Origin: Rhodococcus sp. IEGM 1379
Lineage (GTDB): Bacteria; Actinomycetota; Actinomycetes; Mycobacteriales; Mycobacteriaceae
Direction of reading: 5' to 3'
NCBI RefSeq assembly: GCF_030056815.1
Contig: NZ_JASHKR010000004.1
Coordinates: 1-64,000, forward strand
Length of the DNA stretch: 64,000 bases
In this document: piece after piece, positions 19,572 through 28,151 of the stretch
Layout: the number at the start of each line of letters is the position of its first letter
How positions within the stretch are numbered: the stretch's first letter is position 1
Position numbers and translations under genes: made by a program
Notes under the pieces: model-generated
Seen by the model: the letters and a program-made list of their open reading frames with translations, nothing else
The model's database searches: none
What the model was told of the DNA's origin: nothing

Positions 19572-19636
19572 CGCGCAAGCAGAGTTCATCGCGACCGACA
19601 TCTCGCAGGCGGCTCCGCGCAGTGTTCTCTTAGTAA

Positions 19637-20545
19637 GTGATTTCGTTGCTCGCCCCAGGACAGGGCTCTCAGACACCCGGCATGCTCAACCCATGGTTGA
19701 CGTTGCCCGGCGCGCAAGACCGCCTTGAACTGTGGTCGAAAGCCGCGGGCTTGGACCTCGTCCGCCTCGGCACTACCGCAACAGCCGAAGAGATCACCGA
19801 TACATCGGTCACTCAGCCGCTCGTCGTAGCAGCCGCCCTCCTTGCCTATGAGGAAATCGAATCACGGGGCCTGCTCGGTTCCGACGTGATCGTTGCCGGT
19901 CACTCTGTCGGCGAACTCGCCGCAGCCGCTATCGCCGGCGTCATCTCCGCTGACGACGCCGTCGCACTCGCTGCCGTTCGCGGTGCCGAGATGGCCAAGG
20001 CCTGCGCCCTCGAAGCGACGGGTATGTCAGCCGTTCTCGGCGGCGACGAAGCTGAAGTTCTGGCACGCATCGAGGAACTCGGCCTGGAGGCAGCCAACCG
20101 CAATGCTGCTGGTCAGATCGTCGCAGCAGGTCTACTCACTGCACTGGCAGAACTCGCGACCACCGCGCCCGCCAAGGCTCGGGTACGCGCACTTCCCGTC
20201 GCCGGCGCGTTCCACACACGGTTCATGGCTCCGGCTCAGGACGCCGTCGCAGCCGCTGCCGCCAAGATCACGCCTTCCGATCCGATACGGACATTGCTCT
20301 CCAATTCGGACGGATTGCCGGTCACCTCTGGTGCCGATGCACTTTCCAAACTTGCCGCTCAGGTAACGCGTCCCGTCCGCTGGGAACTCTGCTCCGCATC
20401 GCTGCGGTCTGCCGAAGTCACCATGGTCGTGGAGTTGCCGCCTGCCGGAGCCCTCGTCGGTATCGCCAAGCGTGAAATGCGTGGCACGCCGACGTTGGCC
20501 CTCAAGAACCCGGAGGATATCTCCGAACTGCCCGGACAGCCGTAG
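19637..20545 (+). CDS. fabD: Malonyl-CoA:ACP transacylase
   Basis: A 302-residue acyltransferase with the [13 protein letters not shown] opening, nucleophile Ser90 in [11 protein letters not shown], and active-site histidine His193 in AGAFHTRFM. It moves malonyl groups from CoA to AcpM for chain extension. It is the first gene of the FAS-II operon (fabD-acpM-kasA-accD6). The GTG start at 19637 has no convincing ribosome binding site, so the mRNA may be leaderless. Confidence 0.96.
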   Translation: MISLLAPGQGSQTPGMLNPWLTLPGAQDRLELWSKAAGLDLVRLGTTATAEEITDTSVTQPLVVAAALLAYEEIESRGLLGSDVIVAGHSVGELAAAAIAGVISADDAVALAAVRGAEMAKACALEATGMSAVLGGDEAEVLARIEELGLEAANRNAAGQIVAAGLLTALAELATTAPAKARVRALPVAGAFHTRFMAPAQDAVAAAAAKITPSDPIRTLLSNSDGLPVTSGADALSKLAAQVTRPVRWELCSASLRSAEVTMVVELPPAGALVGIAKREMRGTPTLALKNPEDISELPGQP

Positions 20546-20626
20546 TCCGAGCGCTCCACCCACGTTCAGCTGCCTAACGCTGAACGTGGCGCATTACCTC
20601 AATCGATCAAGAAGGGAGCCACACCA

Positions 20627-20902
20627 GTGGCCCACACTCAGGAAGAAATCATCGCGGAACTCGGCCAGATCGTGGAGGAGGTCACCGGTATCGAGCCTTC
20701 CGAGGTTACCGCTGACAAGTCTTTCGTCGACGACCTCGATATTGACTCCCTGTCGATGGTCGAGATCGCTGTCCAGACCGAAGACAAGTACGGCGTCAAG
20801 GTTCCGGATGAGGATCTTGCGGGCCTGCGCACCGTCGGCGACATCGTTGCCTACATTCAGAAGCTCGAAGCCGAAGGCGCCGAAGCCAAGAACGCAGAGT
20901 GA
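20627..20902 (+). CDS. acpM: Meromycolate extension acyl carrier protein
   Basis: A 91-residue carrier protein with the phosphopantetheine site Ser41 in [13 protein letters not shown]. The acidic alanine- and glutamate-rich tail ([11 protein letters not shown]) is longer than in a generic ACP and shorter than the M. tuberculosis AcpM tail. It shuttles acyl chains between FAS-II enzymes. Start is GTG with AAGGGAGCC upstream. It lies between fabD and kasA. Confidence 0.95.
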   Translation: MAHTQEEIIAELGQIVEEVTGIEPSEVTADKSFVDDLDIDSLSMVEIAVQTEDKYGVKVPDEDLAGLRTVGDIVAYIQKLEAEGAEAKNAE

Positions 20903-20909
20903 GCCGACC

Positions 20910-22160
20910 GTGACTTCCGCTTCTACCCGCAGGGGGAAATTTCCCGACATCGTAGTCACGAGCCTCGCGACTTCGACGTCGGTGGCTGGTGATGTGGATG
21001 GCACGTGGAAGGCACTGCTCGCCGGCGAAAGCGGCATCGGAGTCCTCGACGACCCGTTCATCGAAGAATTCGACCTTCCGATTCGTATCGGCGGGCACCT
21101 CAAAGTTTCACCGGACGAGGGCCTATCGCGAGTTGAGATCCGACGGATGAGTTGGGTCGAGCGTCTCGCGCTCACCCTCGGCCGCACAGCGTGGAGCAAC
21201 GCCGGTAGTCCCGAGGTCGACAAGGACCGCCTCGCGGTTGTCATCGGCACCGGACTCGGCGGTGGCGACACACTGATCGACGCGGTCGACAAGCTCCGCA
21301 GCGGAGGCTACCGAAAGGTGTCCCCGTTCTCGGTGCAGATGGTCATGCCTAACGGGCCGGCTGCGACGGTGGGCCTCGAACTCGGCGCTCGCGGTGGCGT
21401 CATCACGCCGGTTTCGGCCTGCTCGTCAGGATCCGAAGCCATTGCTCACGCTCATCGCATGCTTGTCATGGGTGACGTGGACATGGTGGTCGCCGGCGGT
21501 GTCGAGAGCTTTATCGACGCTGTCCCGATCGCAAGCTTCGCCATGATGCGGGCGATGAGCACCAACAACGAAAATCCGACTGCGGCTTCACGTCCTTTCG
21601 ACAAGGACCGCGACGGATTCGTGTTCGGTGAGGCCGGCGCTCTGATGATCCTCGAAACCGAGGAACATGCCAAGGCACGTGGGGCTACGATTCATGCCCG
21701 CCTGTTGGGCTCCGGAATCACCTCCGACGGGTATCACATCGTGGCACCACATCCCGAAGGGCTGGGCGCGGCGCGAGCGATGACTCGCGCGATCGAGATG
21801 GCCGGTCTGACGAAGTCGGATATCAAGCACATCAATGCTCACGCCACTGCGACGCCGATCGGCGACATCGCAGAGGCTGCGGCAATCAATTCCGCAGTGG
21901 GCAATCACGCTGCGGTGTACGGACCGAAATCCGCGCTGGGACATTCGATCGGCGCTGTCGGCGCTCTCGAATCCGTCCTGACGGTTCTGGCTGTGCGCGA
22001 CGGAATCATTCCGCCGACGCTCAATCTCGACAACCAGGATCCAGAGATCGATCTCGATGTCGTCAAGGGCGAAGCCCGAACCGGCAGCTTCGATTTCGCA
22101 CTGAACAACTCGTTCGGTTTCGGTGGGCACAATGTTGCGCTCGCTTTCGGCCGGGCATAG
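20910..22160 (+). CDS. kasA: Beta-ketoacyl-ACP synthase, KasA type
   Basis: A 416-residue condensing enzyme, the same length as M. tuberculosis KasA. The catalytic set falls at identical positions: Cys171 in SACSSGS, His311 in [11 protein letters not shown], Lys340 and His345 in KSALGHS. It elongates acyl-ACP with malonyl-ACP toward mycolic acid precursors. It starts with GTG 7 bases after acpM. Unlike mycobacteria, no kasB follows; accD6 comes next. Shorter mycolates are known for rhodococci, which fits a single KAS. Confidence 0.96.
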   Translation: MTSASTRRGKFPDIVVTSLATSTSVAGDVDGTWKALLAGESGIGVLDDPFIEEFDLPIRIGGHLKVSPDEGLSRVEIRRMSWVERLALTLGRTAWSNAGSPEVDKDRLAVVIGTGLGGGDTLIDAVDKLRSGGYRKVSPFSVQMVMPNGPAATVGLELGARGGVITPVSACSSGSEAIAHAHRMLVMGDVDMVVAGGVESFIDAVPIASFAMMRAMSTNNENPTAASRPFDKDRDGFVFGEAGALMILETEEHAKARGATIHARLLGSGITSDGYHIVAPHPEGLGAARAMTRAIEMAGLTKSDIKHINAHATATPIGDIAEAAAINSAVGNHAAVYGPKSALGHSIGAVGALESVLTVLAVRDGIIPPTLNLDNQDPEIDLDVVKGEARTGSFDFALNNSFGFGGHNVALAFGRA

Positions 22161-22262
22161 CCAGTCGTTGCACCTGTCCGCGGGTGACGCCAGAACACAG
22201 CGTCGCTCGCGGGCACACCGATCGGCAATTAACCCGAAGGCACGTAATTGAAGGAGGACGCG

Positions 22263-23696
22263 ATGACCATTCTGGCCCCCGTGACAAAGTCCGAATCGTC
22301 GACAGACCCACGCGATCCCCTTGCGCGCCTGGAGAATCTGTTCGATCCGGGATCTACCGTTCCTCTCCATCCCCGTGACAAATCCGGTGTACTCGCGGCA
22401 TCCGGAATGATCGACGGTATTCGCACCATCGCCTACTGCTCGGATGCCACCGTCATGGGCGGCGCGATGGGCGTCGATGGATGCAAACATCTTGTCAGCG
22501 CGATCAATACCGCCATCGACGAGCAGACTCCCATCGTGGGCCTCTGGCATTCCGGTGGCGCCCGTCTGGCCGAGGGCGTCGAAGCCCTCCATGCCGTCGG
22601 ACTTGTTTTCGAGGCGATGGTCCGCGCGTCGGGCCTGATCCCCCAAATCTCTGTAGTTCTGGGCTTTGCCGCCGGCGGAGCCGCGTACGGTCCGGCGTTG
22701 ACCGACGTGGTCATCATGGCGCCCGAAGGTCGCGTTTTTGTCACCGGCCCCGACGTCGTACGTAGTGTCACCGGCGAACAGGTCGACATGATCTCGCTCG
22801 GCGGGCCAGACACCCACACCAAGAAGTCCGGTGTCGCACACATCGCCGCTCACGACGAGTCAGACGCCCTGCACCGCGCCCGACGACTCGTCTCCATGCT
22901 GTGCGAGCAGGGCACGTTCGATCAGCGTGCTGCCGAACTCGGCGATTCCGATCTGCGGGCCATGATGCCGGCGTCAGCGAAGCGCGCGTACGACGTGCGG
23001 CCGATCGTCCACGAACTACTCGACAACGTCGAGGGCGAGTCGAGTTTCGAAGAGCTGCAAGGTAATTATGCCCGCAGCATCGTGACCGGATTCGGCCGGA
23101 TGGCGGGCCGTACTGTCGGCGTCATCGCCAACAATCCGCTCCGTCTGGGCGGGTGCCTCAATTCCGAGAGTGCGGAGAAGTCGGCGCGATTCGTGCGCTT
23201 GTGCAACGCATTCGGAGTTCCGCTGGTGGTTGTCGTCGATGTCCCGGGCTACCTGCCCGGTGTGTCGATGGAATGGGAAGGCGTTGTCCGACGGGGCGCA
23301 AAACTGTTGCATGCCTTCGCTGAAGCCACCGTTCCCCGCGTCACCGTGGTGACCCGAAAGATCTACGGCGGCGCCTACATCGCGATGAATTCTCGTGCAC
23401 TCGGCGCAACAGCCGTGTTCGCGTGGCCGAATTCCGAAGTTGCTGTCATGGGAGCCAAGGCCGCTGTGGGGATCCTGCACAAGCGTGCCCTAGCCGCCAC
23501 ACCCGACGACGAGCGTGAGGCCTTGCACGATCGACTCGCAGCCGAGCACGAAGCCATTGCCGGTGGCGTGGATCGGGCCGTCGAAATCGGTGTAGTCGAT
23601 CGTGAAATCGATCCCACGAAGACTCGCAGCATTGTCACGGCGGCTCTTGCTGCCGCACCGAACGTACGCGGACGCCACAAGAACATTCCGTTGTGA
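22263..23696 (+). CDS. accD6: Acyl-CoA carboxylase beta subunit AccD6
   Basis: A 477-residue carboxyltransferase. The crotonase-fold halves show LWHSGGARLAEGVEAL and VLGFAAGGAAYGPALTD, then VVVDVPGYLPGVSMEWEGVVRRGAKLL and RKIYGGAYIAMNSRALGA in the second half. With a biotinylated AccA subunit it makes malonyl-CoA for FAS-II. The ATG at 22263 has AAGGAGG just upstream, which rules out the in-frame TTG at 22248. It closes the FAS-II operon and is followed by a strong hairpin. Confidence 0.95.
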   Translation: MTILAPVTKSESSTDPRDPLARLENLFDPGSTVPLHPRDKSGVLAASGMIDGIRTIAYCSDATVMGGAMGVDGCKHLVSAINTAIDEQTPIVGLWHSGGARLAEGVEALHAVGLVFEAMVRASGLIPQISVVLGFAAGGAAYGPALTDVVIMAPEGRVFVTGPDVVRSVTGEQVDMISLGGPDTHTKKSGVAHIAAHDESDALHRARRLVSMLCEQGTFDQRAAELGDSDLRAMMPASAKRAYDVRPIVHELLDNVEGESSFEELQGNYARSIVTGFGRMAGRTVGVIANNPLRLGGCLNSESAEKSARFVRLCNAFGVPLVVVVDVPGYLPGVSMEWEGVVRRGAKLLHAFAEATVPRVTVVTRKIYGGAYIAMNSRALGATAVFAWPNSEVAVMGAKAAVGILHKRALAATPDDEREALHDRLAAEHEAIAGGVDRAVEIGVVDREIDPTKTRSIVTAALAAAPNVRGRHKNIPL

Positions 23697-23698
23697 GA

Positions 23699-23742
23699 AA
23701 CGTGGAGGGTGGGTCGCTGATCAGCGGCCCACCCTCCACGTT
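23699..23742. terminator. Long bidirectional hairpin between accD6 and DUF3145
   Basis: AACGTGGAGGGTGGG at 23699-23713 pairs perfectly with its complement at 23728-23742; the loop contains a further palindrome CGCTGATCAGCG. It lies between two converging genes, so it can end both transcripts. Confidence 0.85.
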
Positions 23743-23746
23743 CACA

Positions 23747-24253
23747 TCAGCTCACTCGACGGTGTAACCACATCACTTCCGCGCCCTCACCGGAGCTTCG
23801 GTACGGTTCCAGCTCTTCATCCCAAGGCGCGCCCATCGCGCGATCGATCTCGGCCACGATGTCACCGCCCGCATTCATGATGGATCTCAGTCGCATCTCA
23901 CCGACCATGACATCACCGTTTGCACTGGTGGAACCACGCCACAACCCGAGCCCGGGTACATGACTGTAGCGTTCGCCGTCCACCCCACAGCTTGCATCCT
24001 CGGTAACCTCGAATCTGAGCATCGGCCACACGCGCAACGAATCAACCAGTCTTGCACCGGTTCCGACGGGACCGGACCAATCCGTTGTTGCACGGAGCAG
24101 TCCGTTGTCTGCCGGCTGAGAAGTCCATCTCAGCTTGGCAGGACTCGCCAACGTGGCGGACAAAGCCCAATCCACGTGCGGGCATAACGCAGCGGGTGAC
24201 GAGTGGATGTAGACCACACCAGCCGTCAGATCCGCAAGGTGATTCGGTTGCAC
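23747..24253 (-). CDS. DUF3145 family protein
   Basis: A 168-residue soluble protein with TAGVVYIHSSPAALCPHVDWALSATL at the N-terminus, LRFEVTEDAS in the middle, and EIDRAMGAPWDEELEPYR toward the end, all typical of actinobacterial DUF3145. The family is widespread near fatty-acid synthesis genes, and its function is unknown. Start is GTG with AGGAGGC upstream. It is convergent with accD6. Confidence 0.88.
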   Translation of the reverse strand: MQPNHLADLTAGVVYIHSSPAALCPHVDWALSATLASPAKLRWTSQPADNGLLRATTDWSGPVGTGARLVDSLRVWPMLRFEVTEDASCGVDGERYSHVPGLGLWRGSTSANGDVMVGEMRLRSIMNAGGDIVAEIDRAMGAPWDEELEPYRSSGEGAEVMWLHRRVS

Positions 24254-24391
24254 ACGAGCCTCCTGCTTCGACGAGGGACGTCTTCCCCAACGACCTCTGC
24301 CGAGTTTGTGAAGCAGGCTCGATTGAACAGTGTGCCTGTGTTACCCGTGTTGCGCTAGTGAAACGGGAGAAAATTGTTACCTATTTGTCTA

Positions 24392-25216
24392 CTATTTCCC
24401 CGCTATTACGTGATCGGACACCTCGGTCCATAACGGCTTGGCCCAGTCTCCGAATGGTCGATCAGTAAGAACGACGCACGCCGTGTCGATACGCGGATCC
24501 ACCCACAGGAAGGTTCCCGACTGGCCGAAGTGACCGTAGGTAGCCTCGGAATTCTCCAGACCGGTCCAGTGCGGATTCTTGTGGCCTCGAATCTCGAAAC
24601 CCAAGCCCCAGTCATTGGGCCGCGCAGAGCCGTATCCCGGCAAAATTCCGTTCAGGCCAGGAAACTGGACCGAAGTCGCGGCTTTGTGCGTCTGCGGTGA
24701 AATCAGCGTCGGAGCGAGTAGCTCTGCAGCGAACTTCGACAGGTCCTCGGCCGACGCCTGGGCTCCGTGCCCCGCCGGTCCCACCAATTCTGCAGTGGTC
24801 ATCTGCAACGGTTCGAAGACTGCCTCGGCCAGATAGTCGGCAAAAGGTATCGACGTCTCGCTCTCGATCAATTCGGCGAGCACCTCGAACCCCGCGCTCG
24901 AATAGATGCGCTTCGATGCGACGGGCGCCTGGACCTTCCGCTCCCCGAACGCCAATCCGGACGCGTGCGCCAGCAGATGGCGAACGGTGGAACCTTCGGG
25001 ACCCGCCGGCTGATCAAGCTCGACAGCACCTTCTTCGACGGCAACAAGAATTGCGTACGCACACAACGGTTTTGTCACTGACGCCAACGGAAAGACTCGA
25101 TGCTGATCTCCATGGAATGCACGAAAGCGGCCACCCTCGTCGGAATTCTTTCCCGAGAGGACGACCGCTGCCGCATGGTCGACTGGCCACTGATCGATTA
25201 CGTCAAGACTGTGCAC
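24392..25216 (-). CDS. Serine hydrolase, class C beta-lactamase fold
   Basis: A 274-residue protein of the penicillin-binding/beta-lactamase-like family. The catalytic serine and lysine are in SVTK (Ser46, Lys49), the second motif is YSS (Tyr105), and HFGQSG near residue 229 replaces the KTG box. No signal peptide is visible, so it is probably cytoplasmic and more likely an esterase or peptidase than an antibiotic-resistance enzyme. Start is GTG at 25216 with a weak ribosome binding site. Confidence 0.85.
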   Translation of the reverse strand: MHSLDVIDQWPVDHAAAVVLSGKNSDEGGRFRAFHGDQHRVFPLASVTKPLCAYAILVAVEEGAVELDQPAGPEGSTVRHLLAHASGLAFGERKVQAPVASKRIYSSAGFEVLAELIESETSIPFADYLAEAVFEPLQMTTAELVGPAGHGAQASAEDLSKFAAELLAPTLISPQTHKAATSVQFPGLNGILPGYGSARPNDWGLGFEIRGHKNPHWTGLENSEATYGHFGQSGTFLWVDPRIDTACVVLTDRPFGDWAKPLWTEVSDHVIAGK

Positions 25217-25253
25217 TCGATCAGACTACTGGCCCATGGATTCAGTTAACTGA

Positions 25254-26381
25254 TCACCAGTCAGCTTCGGTGTAGCGGATGACGCCACGGATGTTCTTGC
25301 CGTCCAGCATGTCCTGGTAGCCGTCGTTGACGCCCTCCAGGCTGTAGGTACGGGTAATCATGTCGTCAAGGTTGAGCTTGCCGGCCTTGTACATGGCGAG
25401 CAGGTTGGGAACATCCTGGCGTGCATTTCCGCCACCGAAGATGTTGCCCTGAAGATCCTTCTGGAGCATCGACATCAGGAACAGGTTGAGCTTGACGTCC
25501 ATGTCCATGAGGTGACCCATGGCGGTGACGACACAACGACCAGCCTTGGCGGTCAAGATCATCGCCTCTTCGACGTACTCACCCTTCATCTCACCGACGG
25601 TGATGATGGTCTTCTGAGCCATGCGGCCGTGAGTTTCATTGATGATCGGTTCGATTGCGGCCGCAGCACTTTCGTAGGCGTGAGTAGCACCGAACTTGAG
25701 GGCCTGCTCGCGCTTCCACGGCACCGGATCGATGGCGAAGATCTTGCGGGCACCGGAGGCAACTGCGCCCTGGAGCGCACTGATTCCGACGCCGCCGCAG
25801 CCCATGATCACAACATCTTCACCGGGCTTGACGTCGGCGATATGCGTCGCCGATCCCCAACCGGTGGGAACGCCACAACCGACGAGTGCTGCAACCTCGA
25901 AAGGAATGTCCTTGTCGATCTTCACGACAGACGACTGGTTCACAACCATGTACGGGGAGAACGTGCCGAGGAGGCACATCGGGATCACGTTTTCGCCGCG
26001 AGCCTGGATGCGGTACGTACCGTCGCTGATTGCTTGACCGCTGAGCAGACCCATTCCGAGGTCGCACAGGTTCTGGTGCCCAGCTGAACATGCCGGACAG
26101 GTTCCACAAGCCGGAATGAAGGACAGCACGACATGGTCGCCCACCTCGAGACCCTTGACCTCCGGGCCGAGCTTGGTGATGACGCCGGAGCCTTCGTGTC
26201 CGCCCATCACGGGGAACGACGGCATCGGCGTTGCGCCGGTGACGATGTGGTGATCTGAGTGGCACATTCCCGCCGCTTCCATGCGGATCTGAACTTCACC
26301 GGCTACCGGCTCGCCGATCTCGATCTCCTCGATGGACCACTTCTCGTTGAGGCCCCACAGGATTGCACCCTTGGTCTTCAC
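25254..26381 (-). CDS. NDMA-dependent zinc alcohol dehydrogenase
   Basis: A 375-residue medium-chain dehydrogenase. Catalytic zinc ligands are Cys40 (GMCHSDHH) and His62-Glu63 (GGHEGSG); the structural zinc loop is CGTCPACSAGHQNLC; the nucleotide fold is GCGGVGISALQGA. The opening KTKGAILWGLNEKWSIEEIE and the MGHLMDMDVKLNLFLMSML block place it in the actinobacterial family with tightly bound NAD assayed with N,N-dimethyl-4-nitrosoaniline. It oxidises primary alcohols; the true acceptor may be a mycofactocin-type carrier. GTG start with GGTGAAG upstream. Confidence 0.92.
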   Translation of the reverse strand: MKTKGAILWGLNEKWSIEEIEIGEPVAGEVQIRMEAAGMCHSDHHIVTGATPMPSFPVMGGHEGSGVITKLGPEVKGLEVGDHVVLSFIPACGTCPACSAGHQNLCDLGMGLLSGQAISDGTYRIQARGENVIPMCLLGTFSPYMVVNQSSVVKIDKDIPFEVAALVGCGVPTGWGSATHIADVKPGEDVVIMGCGGVGISALQGAVASGARKIFAIDPVPWKREQALKFGATHAYESAAAAIEPIINETHGRMAQKTIITVGEMKGEYVEEAMILTAKAGRCVVTAMGHLMDMDVKLNLFLMSMLQKDLQGNIFGGGNARQDVPNLLAMYKAGKLNLDDMITRTYSLEGVNDGYQDMLDGKNIRGVIRYTEADW

Positions 26382-26614
26382 GTCACTTCACCTTTCATTC
26401 GCACACCCGCATCTTTCTTTGTGACCATAGCCACAAATGACCGAAATTGGAACGTGTTCTAGCAAAAGATTTAGATTCGCAGGTCAGACGCGCTATTGAG
26501 CTGGACTTTCGGCGTGGCGTCCAATTTCGGAATGACCCACTGAGTGGGACAACCAGATTTTCGGACCGTTCGCTCCAGCCATTGCGCGCGCCTTCCGACG
26601 CGGAGCAGACTTTG

Positions 26615-26818
26615 ATGATGGGGAGTCCGGGGAATCGGCACGGAGAACATCCGCAACGCACACCAGCCTACGGCGTGGTCATGATCATCGTCGCCTTCGC
26701 TGCAGCGATCACGGTCAGTTACGTCGGGCCGGTGTGGTTACGGATCACGATCTACATCGTCGCGGTAGTCACCATTGCAGTCGGATTCGTACTCACGCTG
26801 CGTGACTACTCGACCTAG
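26615..26818 (+). CDS. Small two-helix membrane protein
   Basis: About 67 residues: a short polar N-terminus (GSPGNRHGEHPQRTPA) then two transmembrane helices (YGVVMIIVAFAAAITVSYV and ITIYIVAVVTIAVGFVLTL). GGAGCAG lies before the ATG at 26615. It is divergent from the alcohol dehydrogenase gene. I do not recognise it; the layout is common for small actinobacterial membrane proteins. Confidence 0.6.
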   Translation: MMGSPGNRHGEHPQRTPAYGVVMIIVAFAAAITVSYVGPVWLRITIYIVAVVTIAVGFVLTLRDYST

Positions 26819-26832
26819 TTCGGAGCTCGTGT

Positions 26833-26879
26833 GATCGTGAAGGATTTCGTTCGCTGAGCGAGTGAAATCCTTCACGATC
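26833..26879. repeat. Long hairpin repeat, copy 1
   Basis: GATCGTGAAGGATTTC pairs with GAAATCCTTCACGATC around TCGC-TGA-GCGA, giving a near-continuous hairpin of about 47 bases. A second copy lies at 27504-27556 with matching changes on both arms. It follows the small membrane protein gene and could end its transcript. Confidence 0.85.
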
Positions 26880-26964
26880 GCGGGGCTGCGTAGTCAAGCT
26901 GAGCATCTACACCAATCGAACAAAAGACGTAACGATTGGTCGAGAATTCGAGAACTATGTGGGT

Positions 26965-27492
26965 ATGACGCAGCCTCCGCCGCCTTTCCAGCCCGATTCG
27001 AACGTCGACCATGCGTGGCACGACGGCTATAACCTCGGCCTCGGCCACGGCGCCGCCTCGGTCCCTCGTCCGACGCACCCTGTGGTCTGGGTTGTGACGG
27101 GCGCGGTAGGCGCCCTCGCGATCGCCGGTGCAATGTTCGGTGCAGTCACACTGATTGGCAAGGCAAACGCACCAACTGTATTCACGATGACAGGAACCAT
27201 GAGCTTGGACTCCAGCGACTCGAGTTCCACTGGCTCCGGCTGCGTCGGCGATGGCGGCTATGACGACATACATTCCGGTACCGAGGTGAAGGTAACCAAC
27301 GGGGACGGCAAGACGGTCGCCACTGGCCGACTCGAAAGTGGAGACAGGTCCAGCGGCGAGTGTGTCCTGCCATTCACCATCAAAGGTGTACCTGCAGGCA
27401 GTGAGTTTTACGAGGTCGAGGTCTCCCACCGCGGCGGGTTGACGTACTCCGAGGCTGAGGCGCGGGAGCCCCTGTTCTTCTCGCTGGGCTAA
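26965..27492 (+). CDS. Single-pass membrane protein, unknown
   Basis: About 175 residues: a proline-rich cytoplasmic N-terminus with HAWHDGYNLGLGHG, one transmembrane helix (VWVVTGAVGALAIAGAMFGAVTLI), then an external domain starting FTMTGTMSLDSS with a cysteine pair (GSGCVGDGG and GECVLPF). This resembles small actinobacterial surface proteins of unknown role. The start could be the ATG at 26965 or the GTG at 26959. The gene lies between the two copies of the hairpin repeat. Confidence 0.75.
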   Translation: MTQPPPPFQPDSNVDHAWHDGYNLGLGHGAASVPRPTHPVVWVVTGAVGALAIAGAMFGAVTLIGKANAPTVFTMTGTMSLDSSDSSSTGSGCVGDGGYDDIHSGTEVKVTNGDGKTVATGRLESGDRSSGECVLPFTIKGVPAGSEFYEVEVSHRGGLTYSEAEAREPLFFSLG

Positions 27493-27503
27493 CGCCAGCT
27501 CGG

Positions 27504-27556
27504 CGTGATTGTGAAGGATTTCGTTCGCTGAGCGAGTGAAATCCTTCACAATCACG
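27504..27556. repeat. Long hairpin repeat, copy 2
   Basis: CGTGATTGTGAAGGATTTC pairs with its complement ending at 27556, with the same TCGC-TGA-GCGA tip as copy 1. Where copy 1 has a C-G pair (GATCGTG/CACGATC) this copy has T-A (GATTGTG/CACAATC), so pairing is kept by a double change. Confidence 0.85.
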
Positions 27557-27568
27557 CAGCCTGCGAAG

Positions 27569-27619
27569 TGGTGGGGCGGGTGGGGCTCGAACCCACGACC
27601 AATGGATTATGAGTCCGAT
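27569..27619 (-). other. tRNA 3'-half fragment (CAT anticodon), candidate prophage att site
   Basis: The reverse complement reads as the 3' half of a tRNA: anticodon arm GGACTCATAATCC, variable loop, T-arm GTGGGTTCGAGCCCCAC, acceptor CCGCCCC and an encoded ACCA. No 5' half pairs with it; the sequence upstream of ATCGGACT is unrelated. This is the usual trace left by an element that recombined at a tRNA gene. The intact Met- or Ile-type (CAT) gene would lie at the other end, outside the window. Confidence 0.75.
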
Positions 27620-27679
27620 CTCGTTACCATGCACATCCTGCGGAAACCTGTCAATAATCGCCCACTGCCTGCAAAAGTT

Positions 27680-27704
27680 CCGATCCGATCCGATCCGATC
27701 CGAT
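27680..27704. repeat. CCGAT microsatellite, five copies
   Basis: Five perfect CCGAT units lie between the tRNA fragment and an integrase-like tail (GKMWAR near 27727). No gene covers it. Confidence 0.85.
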
Positions 27705-27857
27705 CGCCCAATATTCCCGATTGTGGGCAAAATGTGGGCAAGGACGAGTGGGTGCGTCGAACAGGTAAGCGATCGACTTCACTTCCATTCTGAGCGGTAG
27801 GCGCGACCTGTCCGGACTGCCTGGCATGTACTTGTCACCACACTACGGAGGGCTGTC

Positions 27858-28079
27858 GTGTCGCATGACGCCAGCAAGACCGAGATCCCAATAACAGTGG
27901 CGCAAGTCGCCAAGCTTCTGGGATGGGAAGGGTCAGGATCAAACACAAGCCCGTCCTACGACACCGTACTCAAGGCATGTCAGAGGGGCGATCTACGTGC
28001 TCGACAGGTAGGCGGACGCAAAAGCCGGTGGCTTATCTTGCCTTCGGACGCAATAGCTTGGAGACGTAGTGGACTCTAG
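27858..28079 (+). CDS. Small helix-turn-helix protein, excisionase-like
   Basis: A 73-residue basic protein. TVAQVAKLLGW and SYDTVLKACQRGDLRARQVGGRKSRWLILPSDAIAWRR have the pattern of MerR/excisionase-type DNA-binding proteins (helix-turn-helix plus a basic wing). It starts with GTG after GGAGGGC, close to the att-like tRNA fragment, which is where an excisionase would be expected. A plain transcription regulator is the alternative. Confidence 0.65.
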   Translation: MSHDASKTEIPITVAQVAKLLGWEGSGSNTSPSYDTVLKACQRGDLRARQVGGRKSRWLILPSDAIAWRRSGL

Positions 28080-28151
28080 TCTGCGCCTTCGGTGAAGTGA
28101 ATGTCTTCCAACTGTCTGGTATGTATTACGGACACTTCGCGAAAGGTAGTC

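Noticed and set aside
24392-25216. An antibiotic-resistance beta-lactamase
   Set aside because: No signal peptide, and the KTG box is replaced by HFGQSG; more likely an esterase-type member of the fold.
27569-27619. A functional tRNA gene
   Set aside because: Only the 3' half is present; nothing upstream can form the acceptor and D stems.
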